Assembly (NCBI GenBank): GCA_009760855.2
Contig: WPIO01000119.1
Span: 242,001-306,000 of the forward strand
DNA: 64,000 nt
Direction: 5' to 3'
DNA from: Cristatella mucedo
Lineage: Eukaryota; Bryozoa; Phylactolaemata; Cristatellidae
Below the pieces are notes generated by a model. That model was given only the letters and a program-made list of their open reading frames with translations, had not been told where the DNA came from and did no database searches. The position numbers and the translations under genes are program-made. Positions 45,380 to 57,340 of this stretch are shown here, piece by piece. How positions within the stretch are numbered: the stretch's first letter is position 1; every line of letters begins with the position of its first letter.

Positions 45380-46299
45380 TTAGCTTGAAGAAGAGACAGC
45401 AGTCGCCACTAGATTTGCTTGTGCCAGCAAGTATTTTAAGATTCAAACTGTGATATAGCTGCCTTTTTCGAAAAATAACTTGCACAGCTGATTTGACTCT
45501 CAATTATAGAGAACAGCGTGGCAATTTTACCCAACCAATTTTATGTGACTACCCTAGTCAATTGCTATGATCTGGGATGGCCCGGTCCACATTTCAGCCC
45601 AATGTATTTGAACTGCAATAAAGCTGATGTTTCCAGAAGGCGCCTCTATTAACCGTGATTGCCATTCCTAATTATAGATACAATTTTTGCACATTAACCG
45701 ACCAGATGTCATTCGATTGCTCTTTTGAATTTAAATGTTGTGGCCTCTAGTGGCGCAATACAGATAGCTGCCTTAAATAATTGATTAGCGATACAACTGA
45801 CGTCTATATAGAAAACCTTAAGCAAAATGCAATTTGAAATTCGAATGATAGTGTTTCAGGTTTACCAGAAAAATTGCAATGCAATTGCATTTGCAAGTTC
45901 CTATGTTACAGCATCCGATGGCCTGGCTCAAATGACAGCCGAAAAAATTCAAACGACAACGAAGCCGCAATTTCTGCTAACCGATTTTCCCAAATTTAAA
46001 GATTTAAGTTTATAATTACAGAAAAAAGTGTTGCACGATAGCCCATAAAATTTAATAAGATTGAGCTTGAGCGTTCTCATGCTGTGGCATGCAGTTCTCC
46101 GGCCCAACTATGAGCCCAAAATAAATAAACTGAGATACAGCTGCCATTTCTACAGAAAGCTTCACGAAACCGAGGTTTTCATTTCAAATTATAGGCCGTA
46201 GCATAGGAGCTTTAAACAAAAAATGTCATGCGATTGCACTTGGACGTTCTCATGCTATGGCCTCAGAGTGCCCGGGCCAGCTAGCTTCCATGAATAATC
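45380..46299 (+). repeat. Decayed satellite array, left block (about 175-bp unit)
   Basis: The motif gttctcatgctatggc plus a following ccgggcc/tggccc word recurs as caagttcctatgttacagc (45893), gcgttctcatgctgtggc (46071) and acgttctcatgctatggc (46245), spaced about 175 bases. An agctgccat/agctgcc motif recurs at about 45465, 45770 and 46140. Units are very diverged from each other. The same unit is found at 49410-51560. Confidence 0.65.
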
Positions 46300-47908
46300 C
46301 ATGTAGTTAGTGGTAGCGTGCACAGTGTCAACACCCATAGGCACATGAAGGAAGAATCACAGTGACCCTCTAAATGCTGCCCTAAATAGGCGTGTTTTCA
46401 AGTTCTTTTTAGATGTGGTGAAGTCAGGGAATGATCTGATGCAAGTCGGAAGGGAGTTCCAGGCTTTGGATGCATGCGAACTAAATGCACGGTCTCCACA
46501 GGATTTGAGGTTTGCACGAGGTATTGGTAAACTGTTAGATTCCGAAAAGCTGGTGGTACGATGTCTTGCCTGGTGGGGAAGTAGATCTGACAGATAGGCT
46601 GGAGCCAAAGACTGAACTCACCTAAAAGTGAGTTACAGAAGTCATGACGGGATGTCGGAAATCCATGGACCAAGTTAGACGTGCATCCTTATCTAAACAA
46701 GCCCGAATTTTGGCAATGTTATGTTGCTGAAAGTGTGCTGATTTGATGGTGGAGCTGATGTGGTTGTCTCACGAGAGATCAATTTAGGACGTAACCTAGA
46801 TTTTGAGCTGATTCAACTGGATATATGCTGTCCGAGCCAATTTTGAGTTTTAGCCTTTCAAACTTGTGAATCACACTGGGTTTGCCCATAACTAGTAAGT
46901 TTGTTTTATCGTCATTTAGTTTTAGAAAATGTGCTGCCATCCATGTGAGGATGTCATCAATGCACGCAGCAAGTGAGTTGAGAGAATTCGAGGTGCTCGA
47001 AGGCTTGGAGGGATCAAAGCAAAGGTTCAAATGAATGTCATCAGCATAGAAGTGAAAGCCTAGACTGTGCTTGGCAATCACATCAGCAAGAGGGAGAGTA
47101 TAAACCGCGAAAAAAACCTGACCTAGCATGGAGCCATGAGGTACCCCATATTTCAGAGGTAGCTCGGATTCTCTTTGTTCATTCACGTCGATAATCTGGA
47201 TTCTCCAACTGAGATAGGACCTGAACCTTTTGTCGAGCAGTGCCAGTGACGCCCAGGCGAGATGAGAGGGTCTCTAGAAGCACTTTGTGATCAGTAATAT
47301 CAAAAGCTGCCGAAAGATCGAGTCAAGCAAACAGAGACACTCTAGCTGTGTCGGAATTCCTAAGTAGGTCATTCTACACCCTAAGCAATGCTGATTCTGT
47401 GGGGTGGTTAGCTGTAAAGCCAGACTGCAACTTAATAGCAAGGTTTGAAGTTCTAATATAAGAGTTCAGCTGGTCCGTCACTACCACTTTCAGTGTCTTT
47501 TATAGGAATGGTAGAAGGGAGACAGGGTGGTAGTTGCTCAAGTTCTATTGGTCTAATATCGATTTCTTGAGAAGTGGCCTGGATACAGGTTTTTTGAAAG
47601 GTGCTGGGACGCGACCTGAATAAAATGACATTTTTATGATGTTAGTTATGCATGGCAGCAGCGGAAGTTAGTTATGCATGGCAGCAGAAGATCAATGCAA
47701 CGTAGGATCAGGACAGTGGGAATAGAGTCCAGAGCACTTGTTGTCTACTTTGATTGAGATATGAACTTCAGGACCAGATCTCTAGTGACCTACTTAAATG
47801 TAGGCATTGAGATGCAGCCAAGAATTGGAGAACGGCATTCTAGAAGGGGGGGTGCTCTTATCGCAGGGATAGACTCTCTGATCTTGTCAATCTTCTTCAA
47901 AAAGAATC
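46300..47908 (-). mobile_element. LINE-A, finger region to C-terminus, 3' tail missing
   Basis: The left edge starts inside the 3' UTR (gtagttagtggtagcgtgca), without hairpin or ATT tail. Then comes the C-terminal domain and the palm (KYGVPHGSMLGQVFFAVY and FHFYADDIHLNLCF, where QLY has decayed to HLN). The finger block follows near 47580, and the linker (FFKKIDKIRESI) up to about 47908. A short duplication of gttagttatgcatggcagcag occurs at 47640-47685. Confidence 0.9.
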
Positions 47909-49350
47909 GAGAGAAGCGATCAAGACGCAGCACTTCATTGAAACTGCTCTCCTCCGTGTTAACATTGACATTGCACGTGGCAACAATGAAGGGAATATCA
48001 CCGTCCTAGCTCTGCCTGATCTGTCTGCTGCCTTCGACACCATTGATCACGATGTTCCGCTTGAACGATTGAGAGCAACGATCGGTAAGGCAGATGAAGC
48101 ACTGGCATGTTTGAAATCGTACTTCGCTGATCGTGTTCAATCCGTATCGTGTGGGGGTCAGGTTTCACTTACGAGAACGGTCGCCTGTGTAGTCCGTCAA
48201 GGTTCAGTACTCAGTCCCTTGCTGTTCTCCATTTATACGCTACCTCTAGAAAAAGGGATTAAGGCCCATGGAATAGGGTATCACTTTTATGCTGACGATA
48301 CTCAGCTGAATTTGTCATTCAAACCGTCGGAATCTGCTGCAGCAGCTGATAAATTGAATGCTTGCCTTGCCGACATTCGATCCTGTATATCGGAAAACTT
48401 CTTGAAATTAAATGACAATAAAAACAAACTGCTACTCATAGGACACCCAAAGCGTGTGGCCGGATTAAAAGGCTTTGCTCTTCTAATAGCTGATGCTGAT
48501 GTGCGACCATCACGTACTCCAAATTAAGGTGCCGTTTTCGAGAGCTGCCTCTACTTTAAAAGCTTCATTCAGAAGACTGCCTCTACAGCTAACCATCACT
48601 TTCGATCTCTATCCAAGATAAGAAGCTTCCTTCCTTCCCCTGTAAAAAATTTAACTAGCTCCTTAGTTCCGTCTCGGCTTGATGATTCTAATTCCCTTTT
48701 GGCTGGGCTACCAAAGAAAGCAACTAGGCCACTGCAGCTGGCAAGGAATATGGCTGCAAGGCTAGTTTTCATGTCCCAGAGGTTTGAGCACGTGTCTCTT
48801 TTGCTAAATGAGCTAGGATGGATGCCGGTTGAGCAACGGAAACACAGCAAAATTCTTCGGTTTAGTTCTTACGCTGACCCACAAGGCCCACCACAGCTTC
48901 GCTCCTTCGTATCTAGCTGAACTGCTGCACCTGTTTCAGCCCTTTCGCACCCTCAGGTGATGTAAGGACAATCAATTAGCTGTTCCCTTCCTCCACTAGA
49001 AGACCGTTGGCTACAGAAGCTTTCGCTCTGAAGGGCAGTAGGCTGTGGAATTCGCTTCCAAAATTCTTACGCAACGACAGCTACTCTTCTGCTGCCGACT
49101 ATGGCTCCTCCTTTTCAGGTAGTGAGCTGCTACTTCCATGTTACTCACTACCCCACCTGCTCTCCTCACTCTGCTGTGCTTCCCAATTTCTCTTTGTTGC
49201 TTGAGACAAAGTCTTTTGGCTGCCGAATGAGTACCAACAGCCGCTTAGGCTGTGAGTGTGCTATACAAAACTCTCCTGCGCAACACCCACACCGTCTTCA
49301 TGACTTTGTTGAGTTACAGCCGGATATAAATTACATTACATTACATTGGG
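47909..49350 (+). mobile_element. LINE-B copy, RT to (ATTAC)n tail
   Basis: Begins at the HSTETALLRV-type block (gcagcacttcattgaaactg) and contains ALTQLNLS... remnants as ALPDLSAAFDTIDH in one frame. The best frame (48069-48527) reads IGKADEALACLKSYFADR, RQGSVLSPLLFSIYTLPL and FYADDTQLNLSFKPSES. It ends ggatataaattacattacat. Frameshifts near 48050 and 48530 break the ORF. Starts exactly where the opposite-strand LINE-A ends. Confidence 0.9.
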
Positions 49351-49409
49351 CAGACAGCAAGGTTAAACAAAAGGTGTTTTAGGACTTTTTTAGAGTTGCT
49401 GTTTCCGTA

Positions 49410-51560
49410 ATAAGCTTTGAGCCATGGAGGTTTTATTTCACGTTACAGAAAACATTTCTCAGGGTTTACGTATTCTATTCCTCGAGATTGTGAAAATCTG
49501 TTCCAATGCTACAAGCTCTCATCGTTCGGGCCAACTCAAATGCCTAAGACTTCGCAGTGGGATGAAGCAGACATTTCCACAATAGAAAAGGCGCAGCTGT
49601 GGTTTTGATTCCACAGTGTGAAAGAAAGTATTTCGGGTTTACCAATCATGTTCCATGAAATTGCTCATTCGTGTTCCAATGCTATGGCTTCCAAGCCCCG
49701 GTTCATCAAAGTCCATAACATTATAACCCTTCAGCCCAATCGCATCACATTTGGTGGCTAAACTGGGTACATTGGTTTACATACAGTTCGATCAAAACCG
49801 CAATTTTGCGACACCCCTTTTTTAAACAGGTGCTGTATTTCAGTCCAAAAATTGAAAGCAAGGCGAGCTATTGGATGTAGTCGCACTGTAAAGCCCATGC
49901 AAAATGGCGTACAATTTATTGGTCAATGGGGGAACACTGTTTTCTATAACATCAAAACTGCAGTTGCTCAAAGACTCTTGTTCTAATGAGAGCAGTGCGA
50001 CCATTCGAATATGCAGAGAGGCTGACTGACCCGGGCCATTGAAGGCATTGCAAAAAATGCCGGTGTAGAGTCATTTCCAAATTGAAAGTTGAGTTGAGAG
50101 TCGCGTTATCTACGACGAAGAAAAAAACTGCAGCTGCGCTATGCCTTTTGTGGTAAAAACAGCTGCATTGCAGTTCAAATCTGTGAGTAAGCTTGCTGTC
50201 TCTGGCCACTGGAGGCTAGAGCATAAGAGTGGGCACATGCTATTCTAGGAAGTCGTCTCTAAGAACCAGGATCACCGTTTTATACGTTATCGCAGCTGCA
50301 GCTGTGCCCATTTTATCATAGCTGATTTAACCGCCTAATTCACATTGCAGCTGAAGAGCTTATCAGCTATGACTAGCACTAGCAGTTGGCTATAAAGGAT
50401 AGCTCAACTGCAGGATTCGCTCCCACGAACTCTGTCGGGAAGAGCGAGCCATTCACCTCCTGGGATATTACAACCCAGTTTGCGGTGACAGCAGCTGCAT
50501 TGTAATTTAAATAAGCCAGGAGACTTTCTGGCCCATACCATTTTAAGAGAGCGCCCAAGCGCCACGCCATGGAAATTATTCAGTCAACCCGAATTGCTGT
50601 TGACTGCAATTATCCATTAAAATCACTGTTGTAGATTGCCTATTGTGGAAGCTCAGCTAGCTGCAGTACAGTTGGAAATCGCCCACTAGCCCAGATCATT
50701 GGAGGCGACAGCTTGAGAATATGTACATTCAATTGCACAAAACTTTTGTGGGTTAACCTTAAATACCATTTTATATCATAGTGAATCTAAACTGCAGTTG
50801 CACAATGCTTATGGCACCTACCTCACAGTTCAATTATGAATGGAAGCTAGCTGGCCCAGGATATCAGAGGCAAAAGCATGAGAGCCCACAGGTGGAGTTC
50901 TATGAAATCTGGTGATATATCTGGAAAACTATTGTTATCCTGTGGGATTAAAAGCCCAGTTTGCCTATTTTCTTTTAGAAATGGCACCAATATCACAGCC
51001 CAATTATTCAGTCCTGCTACCCGAGCTTGGTCACTGGAGTCATCAGCATGAGAGCACGACCACACGAAATATCCTCTGGTTAGGTTGAACACTCCTATCT
51101 GTAATTAGGAATCGAAAACACCAGAGTTTCGCGAAACTTTTTGCGGAAGTGTCAGTTTTATTGATGTTTGAAAATTTCTGGCGAAGGGGCGTGGCTCGTC
51201 AGAAATCTTAACGTAGGAATATGCAAGCTCAATCCCATAAAATCTATTAGGTCAATTTTGCATATTGTTCTCTATGATTTAGAATACAAACCAAAATTTA
51301 GAAAAGCGTTTTATGGAAATGGCAGCTGTATTGCATTTGAAATGCCTTAAAAGACTGGCTGGTGCTAGCCATTTTAGCCCAGTGCACGGCATTTTTTAGC
51401 GAGCACACCTACATTATCGTTTTGGATAATTTTAAATCACAGTTTTCCGACTTTTATGGTTAATAAGGTGCTTTATTGCAGTATTTTGAAGTGTATGGCA
51501 GTGTATTAAAGTTATTTATGGAACTCCGAGGCATGTCGAAAGTGCAGAAGCTGAAAGGGC
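49410..51560. repeat. Decayed satellite array, right block, with orientation switch
   Basis: 49410-49760 has the same orientation as the left block (gttccaatgctatggcttcc at 49673, gttccaatgctacaagctct at about 49500). From about 49960 the motif is seen as its complement: ctagagcataagagtggg (50217), aggcaaaagcatgagagccc (50868), catcagcatgagagcacg (51042). The companion motif gcagctgcattgcagttcaa recurs at 50160, 50485 and 51327 at multiples of about 165. A degraded SINE-B lies at 50320-50480. It is interrupted on the left by LINE-A and LINE-B. Confidence 0.62.
50320..50480 (-). mobile_element. Degraded SINE-B fragment
   Basis: tagctgatttaaccgcctaa, gctgaagagcttatcagcta, agcagttggctataaaggat and caggattcgctcccacgaa follow the SINE-B order, with many substitutions in the head. 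Confidence 0.5.
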
Positions 51561-51810
51561 AGTGATCGTGGCCAGTGATGTAACATTTCGGAGGCCCATG
51601 GCCCTAACCCGCTGTGACCAGCTTAAAATTGACAAGAATAAAGAAGGCAGACCAATTTTAGCCTAAGGGTAAGATGCTAGAGCTTCATGACATCCGAGTT
51701 ATGTGTTGAAAGCAGCAATTCTTGATTGCCTAATGCATGCCGGCTGGATGTCCGTTAATTGGCTATCCTTGTGTCATAAATAGCTACTTATGTAAGCTGA
51801 CCTTAACAAC

Positions 51811-52213
51811 ACATTGTGTAAGCTCAAAATTAGAACTGGTGAAGACTTGGAGTAATTTAATGAATCCCTAGGTACTTGGAGACCACTTATGTAAACATGC
51901 CGTGGCAGTACTTGTGATTCAGCATAAGAACTTTGCTCTGTATCCGTTGCTCAACCGGCATCCATACTAGCTCTTTTATCAAAGGAGACACGTGCTCAAA
52001 CCGCTGGGACTTGAAGACTAGCCTTGCAGCCATATTCATAGTCTGCTGCATTGGCCTAATAGCTTTCTTTGGCAGCCCAGCCAAAAGGGAATTACAATAA
52101 TCAAGCTGAGACGGAAAACGTAATAATACATTGTGTAAGCTCAGGATCAGAACTGGTGAAGACTTGGAGTAAATTAATGAAACCATAGATACTTAGAGAC
52201 AACCTATGTAAAC
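51811..52213 (-). repeat. 86-bp direct repeats flanking an internal LINE-B piece
   Basis: 51811-51896 and 52128-52213 are both 86 bases long, start acattgtgtaagctca and end tatgtaaac, and differ at about ten positions. Between them, 51897-52127 is a minus-strand LINE-B fragment (LDYCNSLLAGLPKKAIRPM, NMAARLVFKSQRFEHVSP, EQRIQSKVLML) lacking both element ends. Either an unusually long target duplication or a duplication-insertion during repair. Confidence 0.85.
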
Positions 52214-53304
52214 GTAAAGAACAAAGTGAAATTTTCGAAGCACCAATTTCACGAAATCATACGTTCACAAGATTTTCGTCCGACTTCAGCAGTGGTAAGT
52301 CAGTAGTGCGGTTACCTGAACATCAGCTCACAAAATGAATGGCTGAGAATTAATGATCACTCAAAAAAAGCTGGGCTAGAAGTAGTCTCATACTTTTCCA
52401 ATCGATCTATATTCAGTGGCTTTCTAAAAATTTTATTAATAATTTTTAATGAAAACAGATATGGTGATAATTGAGACATATAATTAGCTGGTTGGCAAAG
52501 TGTGTATGCACCCATTGGCATCACAGCAATTAGGCCATTCTGGAGGCTCAACCTTGATCTTTCCAGACCACCTGATCTTAGGAAGACGACGGGCATATCG
52601 TGGGAAACCCAGCCATCCAACGCACTGATTGGTTCAAGGGGGTTAAGTTGGCTGGTCTCCTGCTAACCTACATCATTGCCTGAAGCCTGATTTTCTAGAA
52701 TCAGGAGTCGGATCTTACTTTTTATCTGTATATAAATACCTTTTTCTTCATCTTTTCTCTTGTTATCCCTTTCTACCTCTCTTTCTCTGCACATAAGCTT
52801 TTAGCCTCAGAGTTAAGCAATCATGATGTATGTAAATAGTCGCATTCCCTACTACTTGTACTCATGGACTCTTGCTAGAACGCCACGGGTCACGCTTGCT
52901 GGAACCAGCAGTTTGCTTCTGGCCACAATAGAACTCAAATGGCCCCAACTAAGAATTATCACCAGTGCAGTGTTCGGCGGTCCGGACAAGAATTGAATCT
53001 TAAAAAACGACAGGAATGAATTCAAGCTGAACGAAGTGACGATGGATTAAAACACTAGCTTCCACTCAACAATCGTGGTGAACAACTCAAAACTTCGATC
53101 GCACCTAAGGTTTTAATTAATAAGATCCGGTCCTATCGAAGGATGGTTAAGAGTTAAATGATATTGCTTCAAGGGCACTGGACAGAATTTTTAGGGTTCA
53201 AAAATAAGAAGCCATTTGGGAAGGAAAATACTAGCTTTTCTGGTTCTCTTTTTCAATTATACCTTGATTACCGTCAACATTGCATGTTTTACTATCCTCC
53301 ACAG
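52214..53304. other. Unique DNA with weak minus-strand coding signal
   Basis: Near 52490-52570 on the minus strand, after an AG at gtcgtcttcctaag, the frame IRWSGKIKVEPPEWPNCCD, then ANGCIHTLPTS and a stop, looks protein-like. An overlapping frame (MDGWVSHDMPVVF) is open too. Neither can be confirmed. No repeats. Confidence 0.35.
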
Positions 53305-53409
53305 CCTGGGAACTGATGAGGTTAGATGACATATTTACGCATGCAGGCAGCTTTCTTCTGCTGCCACGCCCTCTCTTAGGCATAGTATGCGATTCAGACT
53401 GTCTGCCAG
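53305..53409 (+). CDS. Candidate internal exon
   Basis: Excellent plus-strand borders: acceptor tgttttactatcctccacag and donor tgccag|gtagat, phases 1 and 1. 34 codons read WELMRLDDIFTHAGSFLLL, then PRPLLGIVCDSDCLP. A phase 1 module with a hydrophobic run and then cysteine and proline could be the first part of an Ig-like domain, as at 14119-14236. The minus strand is also open here (HTMPKRGRGSRRKLPACVN) with weaker splice signals, so strand is favoured rather than proven. Confidence 0.4.
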
Positions 53410-53511
53410 GTAGATTTCCCGTATTATATACTCGCACTGAATACCAAGATTACCTGCATTTTCAGTTTCCGAACAAAGACATCGCTGCCTATTCTTTGAC
53501 GTTTTTGAAGG

Positions 53512-54010
53512 ACAATAATAATAAAATAATAATGCACTTGATAAAGCACCCAGAGAACTTAATCTCTTTCTAGGAGCTTTACTTTTGCTGCATAGGAAAA
53601 TGCAATTGAATGGTAAGTAAAATCGTGCTTGAAAAACAAACAAATGAATAATATGGTTAGGGGTGACATGCACATGGTCAGCATGCAAATGTGGTTAGTG
53701 GCAGCATGCAAAGTGTCAGCACGCATAAGCACATCAAGGATGAATCACAGGGACCCACTAAATGCTGTCCTAAATAGGTGTGTTTTTAAGCTCCTTTCAA
53801 ATGTGGTCTGGTCAGGGGATGTTCTTATGCAGGTGGGGGAGGGAGTTCCAGGCTTTTGGGAGCATTCAAACTAAATGCACGGTCTCCAAAGGATTTGAGG
53901 TTTGTACGAGGTATTTGTAGACTGTTGGATTCCAAAAAGCGGGTGGTACGATGCTTGGCTCGATGGGGTAGTATATCTGAGAGATAGGCTGGAGCCATAG
54001 AATGAAGTGA
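53512..54010 (-). mobile_element. LINE-A 3' fragment
   Basis: Inverted tail (ataataatgcacttgataaa, gcacccagagaacttaatct), then the C-terminal domain to about 54010. Closely resembles 43.3 and 44.4 kb. The border falls in the LSLTFRSLHS block. Confidence 0.93.
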
Positions 54011-54368
54011 GATATGCCATCTTTAAGGCTGTCATCTTTCTAGTAACAAGTATAAGCAGTACTGGAAAGGCCACAGTTATAATTTTTAGCTGAGTGAGTT
54101 TGTACTTCGAAGGTAATGTTGATTATGTAAGTCAATTTCAATGTAGTTCCCTAAAACAGACTCCCAATGAACGTTGAGAGATGGGTGGTAGACCTTATAA
54201 CAAGATAGGAACATTTTTTCAATATATTGGTTCTGGACATCTAACGGCATAATAATGTTGCTGAAAATTTTTATTACTTTGCTATTCCTCACAGAATAAG
54301 AACTTAAAGTTATAATTACTAGTGCAGCTGTATTATTATTGCTTATTATCGAGTGCAATACATATACA

Positions 54369-54640
54369 AGCTGATTCGACCACCTCTTTTGAACAGCGAC
54401 AGGAAAGCCTTTACTGCTATCACCACCTCTTGCATCAGCAATCAATATCGCCAGCATAGGATTCAAACCCACTATCTCGTGACAAAGTTAAGGTCGCACT
54501 AGTCGAACTTCAGGCTGCAAGAGCTCGAAGCTCAGGCCTCTAGCTGACTGCAAATTCGGTATGGCCAATGCTTTTCTCGACATCCAGACCAAGGTCGTGA
54601 AAAGCAGCCGCCTTACCGAGTGTGCCATCACCACTCACCA
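54369..54640 (-). mobile_element. SINE-B split by an extra segment
   Basis: The left part at 54369-54490 (agctgattcgaccacctct, tcaccacctcttgcatcagc, ggattcaaacccactatctc) is the 3' half and box B. The right part at 54585-54640 (gaccaaggtcgtgaaaagca, gccgccttaccgagtgtgcc) is the 5' head. About 90 bases of other DNA separate them inside the palindrome. Confidence 0.72.
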
Positions 54641-54929
54641 AGTCTTCACACATGGGCAGTATATTAAAATCGTAGCTAATTTATTTGGAGGATGATAATA
54701 AAAAGTAATTAATAGGCCGTTTGCATTGGGTCCTAAGAAAAAAATCTCTACTAAGGCTCTTTATCTAGGCACTGCAAGAGAATCAATATCCAAAGACTAA
54801 TAACGTGCACCTTGTTGTGATGATTCGATCGTACAAAAATTGACTAGTATTGTCGTTAGCATAGCAAGGTAAAACACGAAAGAAGGCATTCAAGGCTGCT
54901 GCTGGTTTGAAGGACTCAAGTTAGTAGCT
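54641..54929. other. No recognised feature
   Basis: Short unique stretch between repeats. Confidence 0.45.
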
Positions 54930-55430
54930 TGCATGGTTTTATCACTCACTTTTAGGTCACTTCTGCTTTAGCTCCAGCCTATCTCTTAGATCTACTCCCC
55001 CACCAGGCCAAGTATTGTAACGCCCGCTTTTTCGAATCCAACAGTCTACTAATACCTTGTACAAACCTCAAATCCTTTGGAGACAGTGCATTTAGTTCGT
55101 ATGCTCCCAAAGCCTGGAACTCCCTCCTGACTAACATCAGAACATCCCCGGACGTGACCTCATTTAAAAAGAAATTAAAAACACACCTATTTATGACAGC
55201 ATTTAGTAGGTCCCTGTCATTCGTCCTTTGCTTGCTAGTGCGTGCTGACCCTTTGTTAACTATGTTATTATATGTTAATAACCATGTTATTCATGTTTAT
55301 CAAGCATGATATTACTCACCATTCAATCGCGTCGCCCTTTGCAGCAAATGTAAAGCGCCTAGAAAGAGATTGAGTACTTTGAATGTGCTTTATCAAGTGC
55401 ATTCCTTATATTTTTATCATTATTATTATT
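54930..55430 (+). mobile_element. LINE-A 3' fragment
   Basis: Starts in the LSLTFRSLL block (gttttatcactcacttttag), contains LVQTSNPLETVHLVRMLPK-type frames, and ends caaatgtaaagcgcctagaa, agagattgagtactttga, atgtgctttatcaagtgc and TTATTATTATT. 5'-truncated. Confidence 0.92.
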
Positions 55431-55629
55431 ATGCACTGAATTTTTCCCTAGTAAACCATCAAATCCCACAGAAGTTCTCAAACGAGTTCTTTATTTTCTA
55501 GGAAAACTCAAACAGAACTGATGTAACTGTAGCTGAAAGTTAAATGACAGAAACTAATCGAAGGAGGTGATAAAAGCCGAGAGAATGTTCCACATTTCAG
55601 TGAACACGATCAGACGGCAAGATTACCAA

Positions 55630-55718
55630 TAACAATAATCAGATAACTTTTGATAAAGCGCCCTCAGAGAGCTCAATCTCTTTTTAGATGCTTTATATTT
55701 GCTGCAAAGGAAACACGA
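55630..55718 (-). mobile_element. LINE-A tail only
   Basis: ttgataaagcgccctcagag, agctcaatctctttttagat, then gcaaaggaaacacgag and an abrupt end. About 90 bases of the element, a second example of a tail-only insertion. Confidence 0.8.
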
Positions 55719-55729
55719 GATATTTAAAC

Positions 55730-56028
55730 TTAATGTGAAGAATTGTGAGGCAGATAGATGCCACGGAACTGGATCGTTTCGATATAATTCTGAAGGATTA
55801 AATAACTCAGATCTATAGTACCGTGATAATTAGTGAAGCGAACTGAATTCGGAGAGGAGATCTGGAAATCAACTAAATGTCTGGTAGGAAAACCATACTG
55901 CTCCAGCATAGTCGCCTGACGTAGCAGCTGTGCTTTAGAATTATAATTCCTCAAAAAATTCCTATCATTACTCAAGTGTAATTCTATAGGGGTTTGGGTT
56001 TTTCCCTTGCATAAAGTTAACTTTGCAA
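55730..56028 (-). CDS. Candidate terminal exon, unrecognised protein
   Basis: The minus strand follows an AG at aactggttatctag, entry phase 1, with 98 codons and a TAA. The peptide reads AKLTLCKGKTQTPIELHL, RNYNSKAQLLRQATMLEQ, YGFPTRHLVDFQISSPNS, then SYLILQNYIETIQFRGIY and a final NSSH. This is the longest uninterrupted non-repeat frame in the right half of the window and its composition is protein-like, but I recognise no domain. The open frame extends upstream to 56047. A LINE-A tail sits 11 bases beyond the stop. Confidence 0.35.
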
Positions 56029-56047
56029 CTAGATAACCAGTTTGCAA

Positions 56048-57095
56048 GAAAGTTGTCCATTTGTTATGAAATACACGGAGAATATATTGATTGAATCACA
56101 GCAGAGGTATATTTCAGATAAATGTTCATTTATTATTCATTCATAAATTCAGATTCAGGTCAATACAATAGCTGACGTCCCAAATCATAATTCAGAATCA
56201 ACCATAAGTTCGTTGCTGCATTATACAAAATTTTTAGCATCACCAATGCCTACGATGATTCAGATAAGAACGAGCGTAACGGTTTATAGGTAAAGATTCT
56301 TGCTTACTCATGAGCCTACCTCTCTACATAAATAAATCTACTTAAACTCAATAATAGCCTAGTTACAAGTATCTAAATTGTATATGGATATTTCTGACAT
56401 TAGTAGATATCATAGGAATAATATCTATATTGCTGACTTGGTGGCTTCCAGAATTTCAAAAATGTTGCAGGTACAAAGCTACAGCCTGAGTTTAGGTAAT
56501 TGGAATGTCAACTTGACATACAATAAGAGAACCAAGTAATATTTTAACGTTACTTTTGCATTGGGGATCTTTATTATTCCCCTCTCTGTATCCTCGAAAG
56601 GGAAATTTTCAAAGTGAAACGATCAGAAAACGAGAGCTTGTACGGAGAACGGGAGAAAGGAATTAATACATTTTAGCATTTAGCACTGATGCTAAACTCA
56701 AAAGTAAAATCCATAATCTGTTATTTTTCTTAAAATTTTTATGATGGCGTGACGTTTGGCTTTTACAATTGCAGTCACTACTTGGTGACCGATTAGTACT
56801 AAGAATTATAACAGCTCCTCCACTGAGGAAACTTTCTTACCAGACACACTCTTCTCTTTAAAGTAAGATACATGTTTCAGCTCTCTCCTCTTCTGCGTGC
56901 ATTTGCAGTTTATTGTGTGGAGAAACCAATTTCGACATACAGGGGAGATTTAATACAGTGAATTTGAAATTTTCATAAAGCAACTTGATTATTGTACAAT
57001 AAGTCACTCTGTAAAGTAGCCCGGACACCGAATACTCTTTGAAAGGTCATTTACGGTTAGATTAAAATTAGGATATACAGAAATTGCTACTGAAA
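56048..57095. other. AT-rich, no recognised feature
   Basis: Unique sequence with no paired splice signals or repeats. Confidence 0.45.
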
Positions 57096-57340
57096 TACTG
57101 CTCATGCTAATAATACTAATACAAATAATAATACTAAGATGCCTTTGGTATGGGGCCCTAAGAGAACTAAATCATCATTGAGGTTCCTTATGACTCGCCG
57201 AGAGAGAATAAGTAACCCAGGTTTTTTAGTAATATGCAAGGTTAAATACATAGACCAGTATGCATAGTTAACGAATATCGTTCTTAGACCAGCATGTAAA
57301 TCTACACTGGAGTACACCCGGGCGGCTGGCTATTAGGGCC
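57096..57340 (-). mobile_element. Eroded LINE-A or SINE-A tail
   Basis: aatactaatacaaataataat, then tggggccctaagagaactaa and atcatcattgaggttcctta resemble an inverted terminal hairpin. Nothing beyond about 57200 can be aligned with confidence. Confidence 0.45.
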
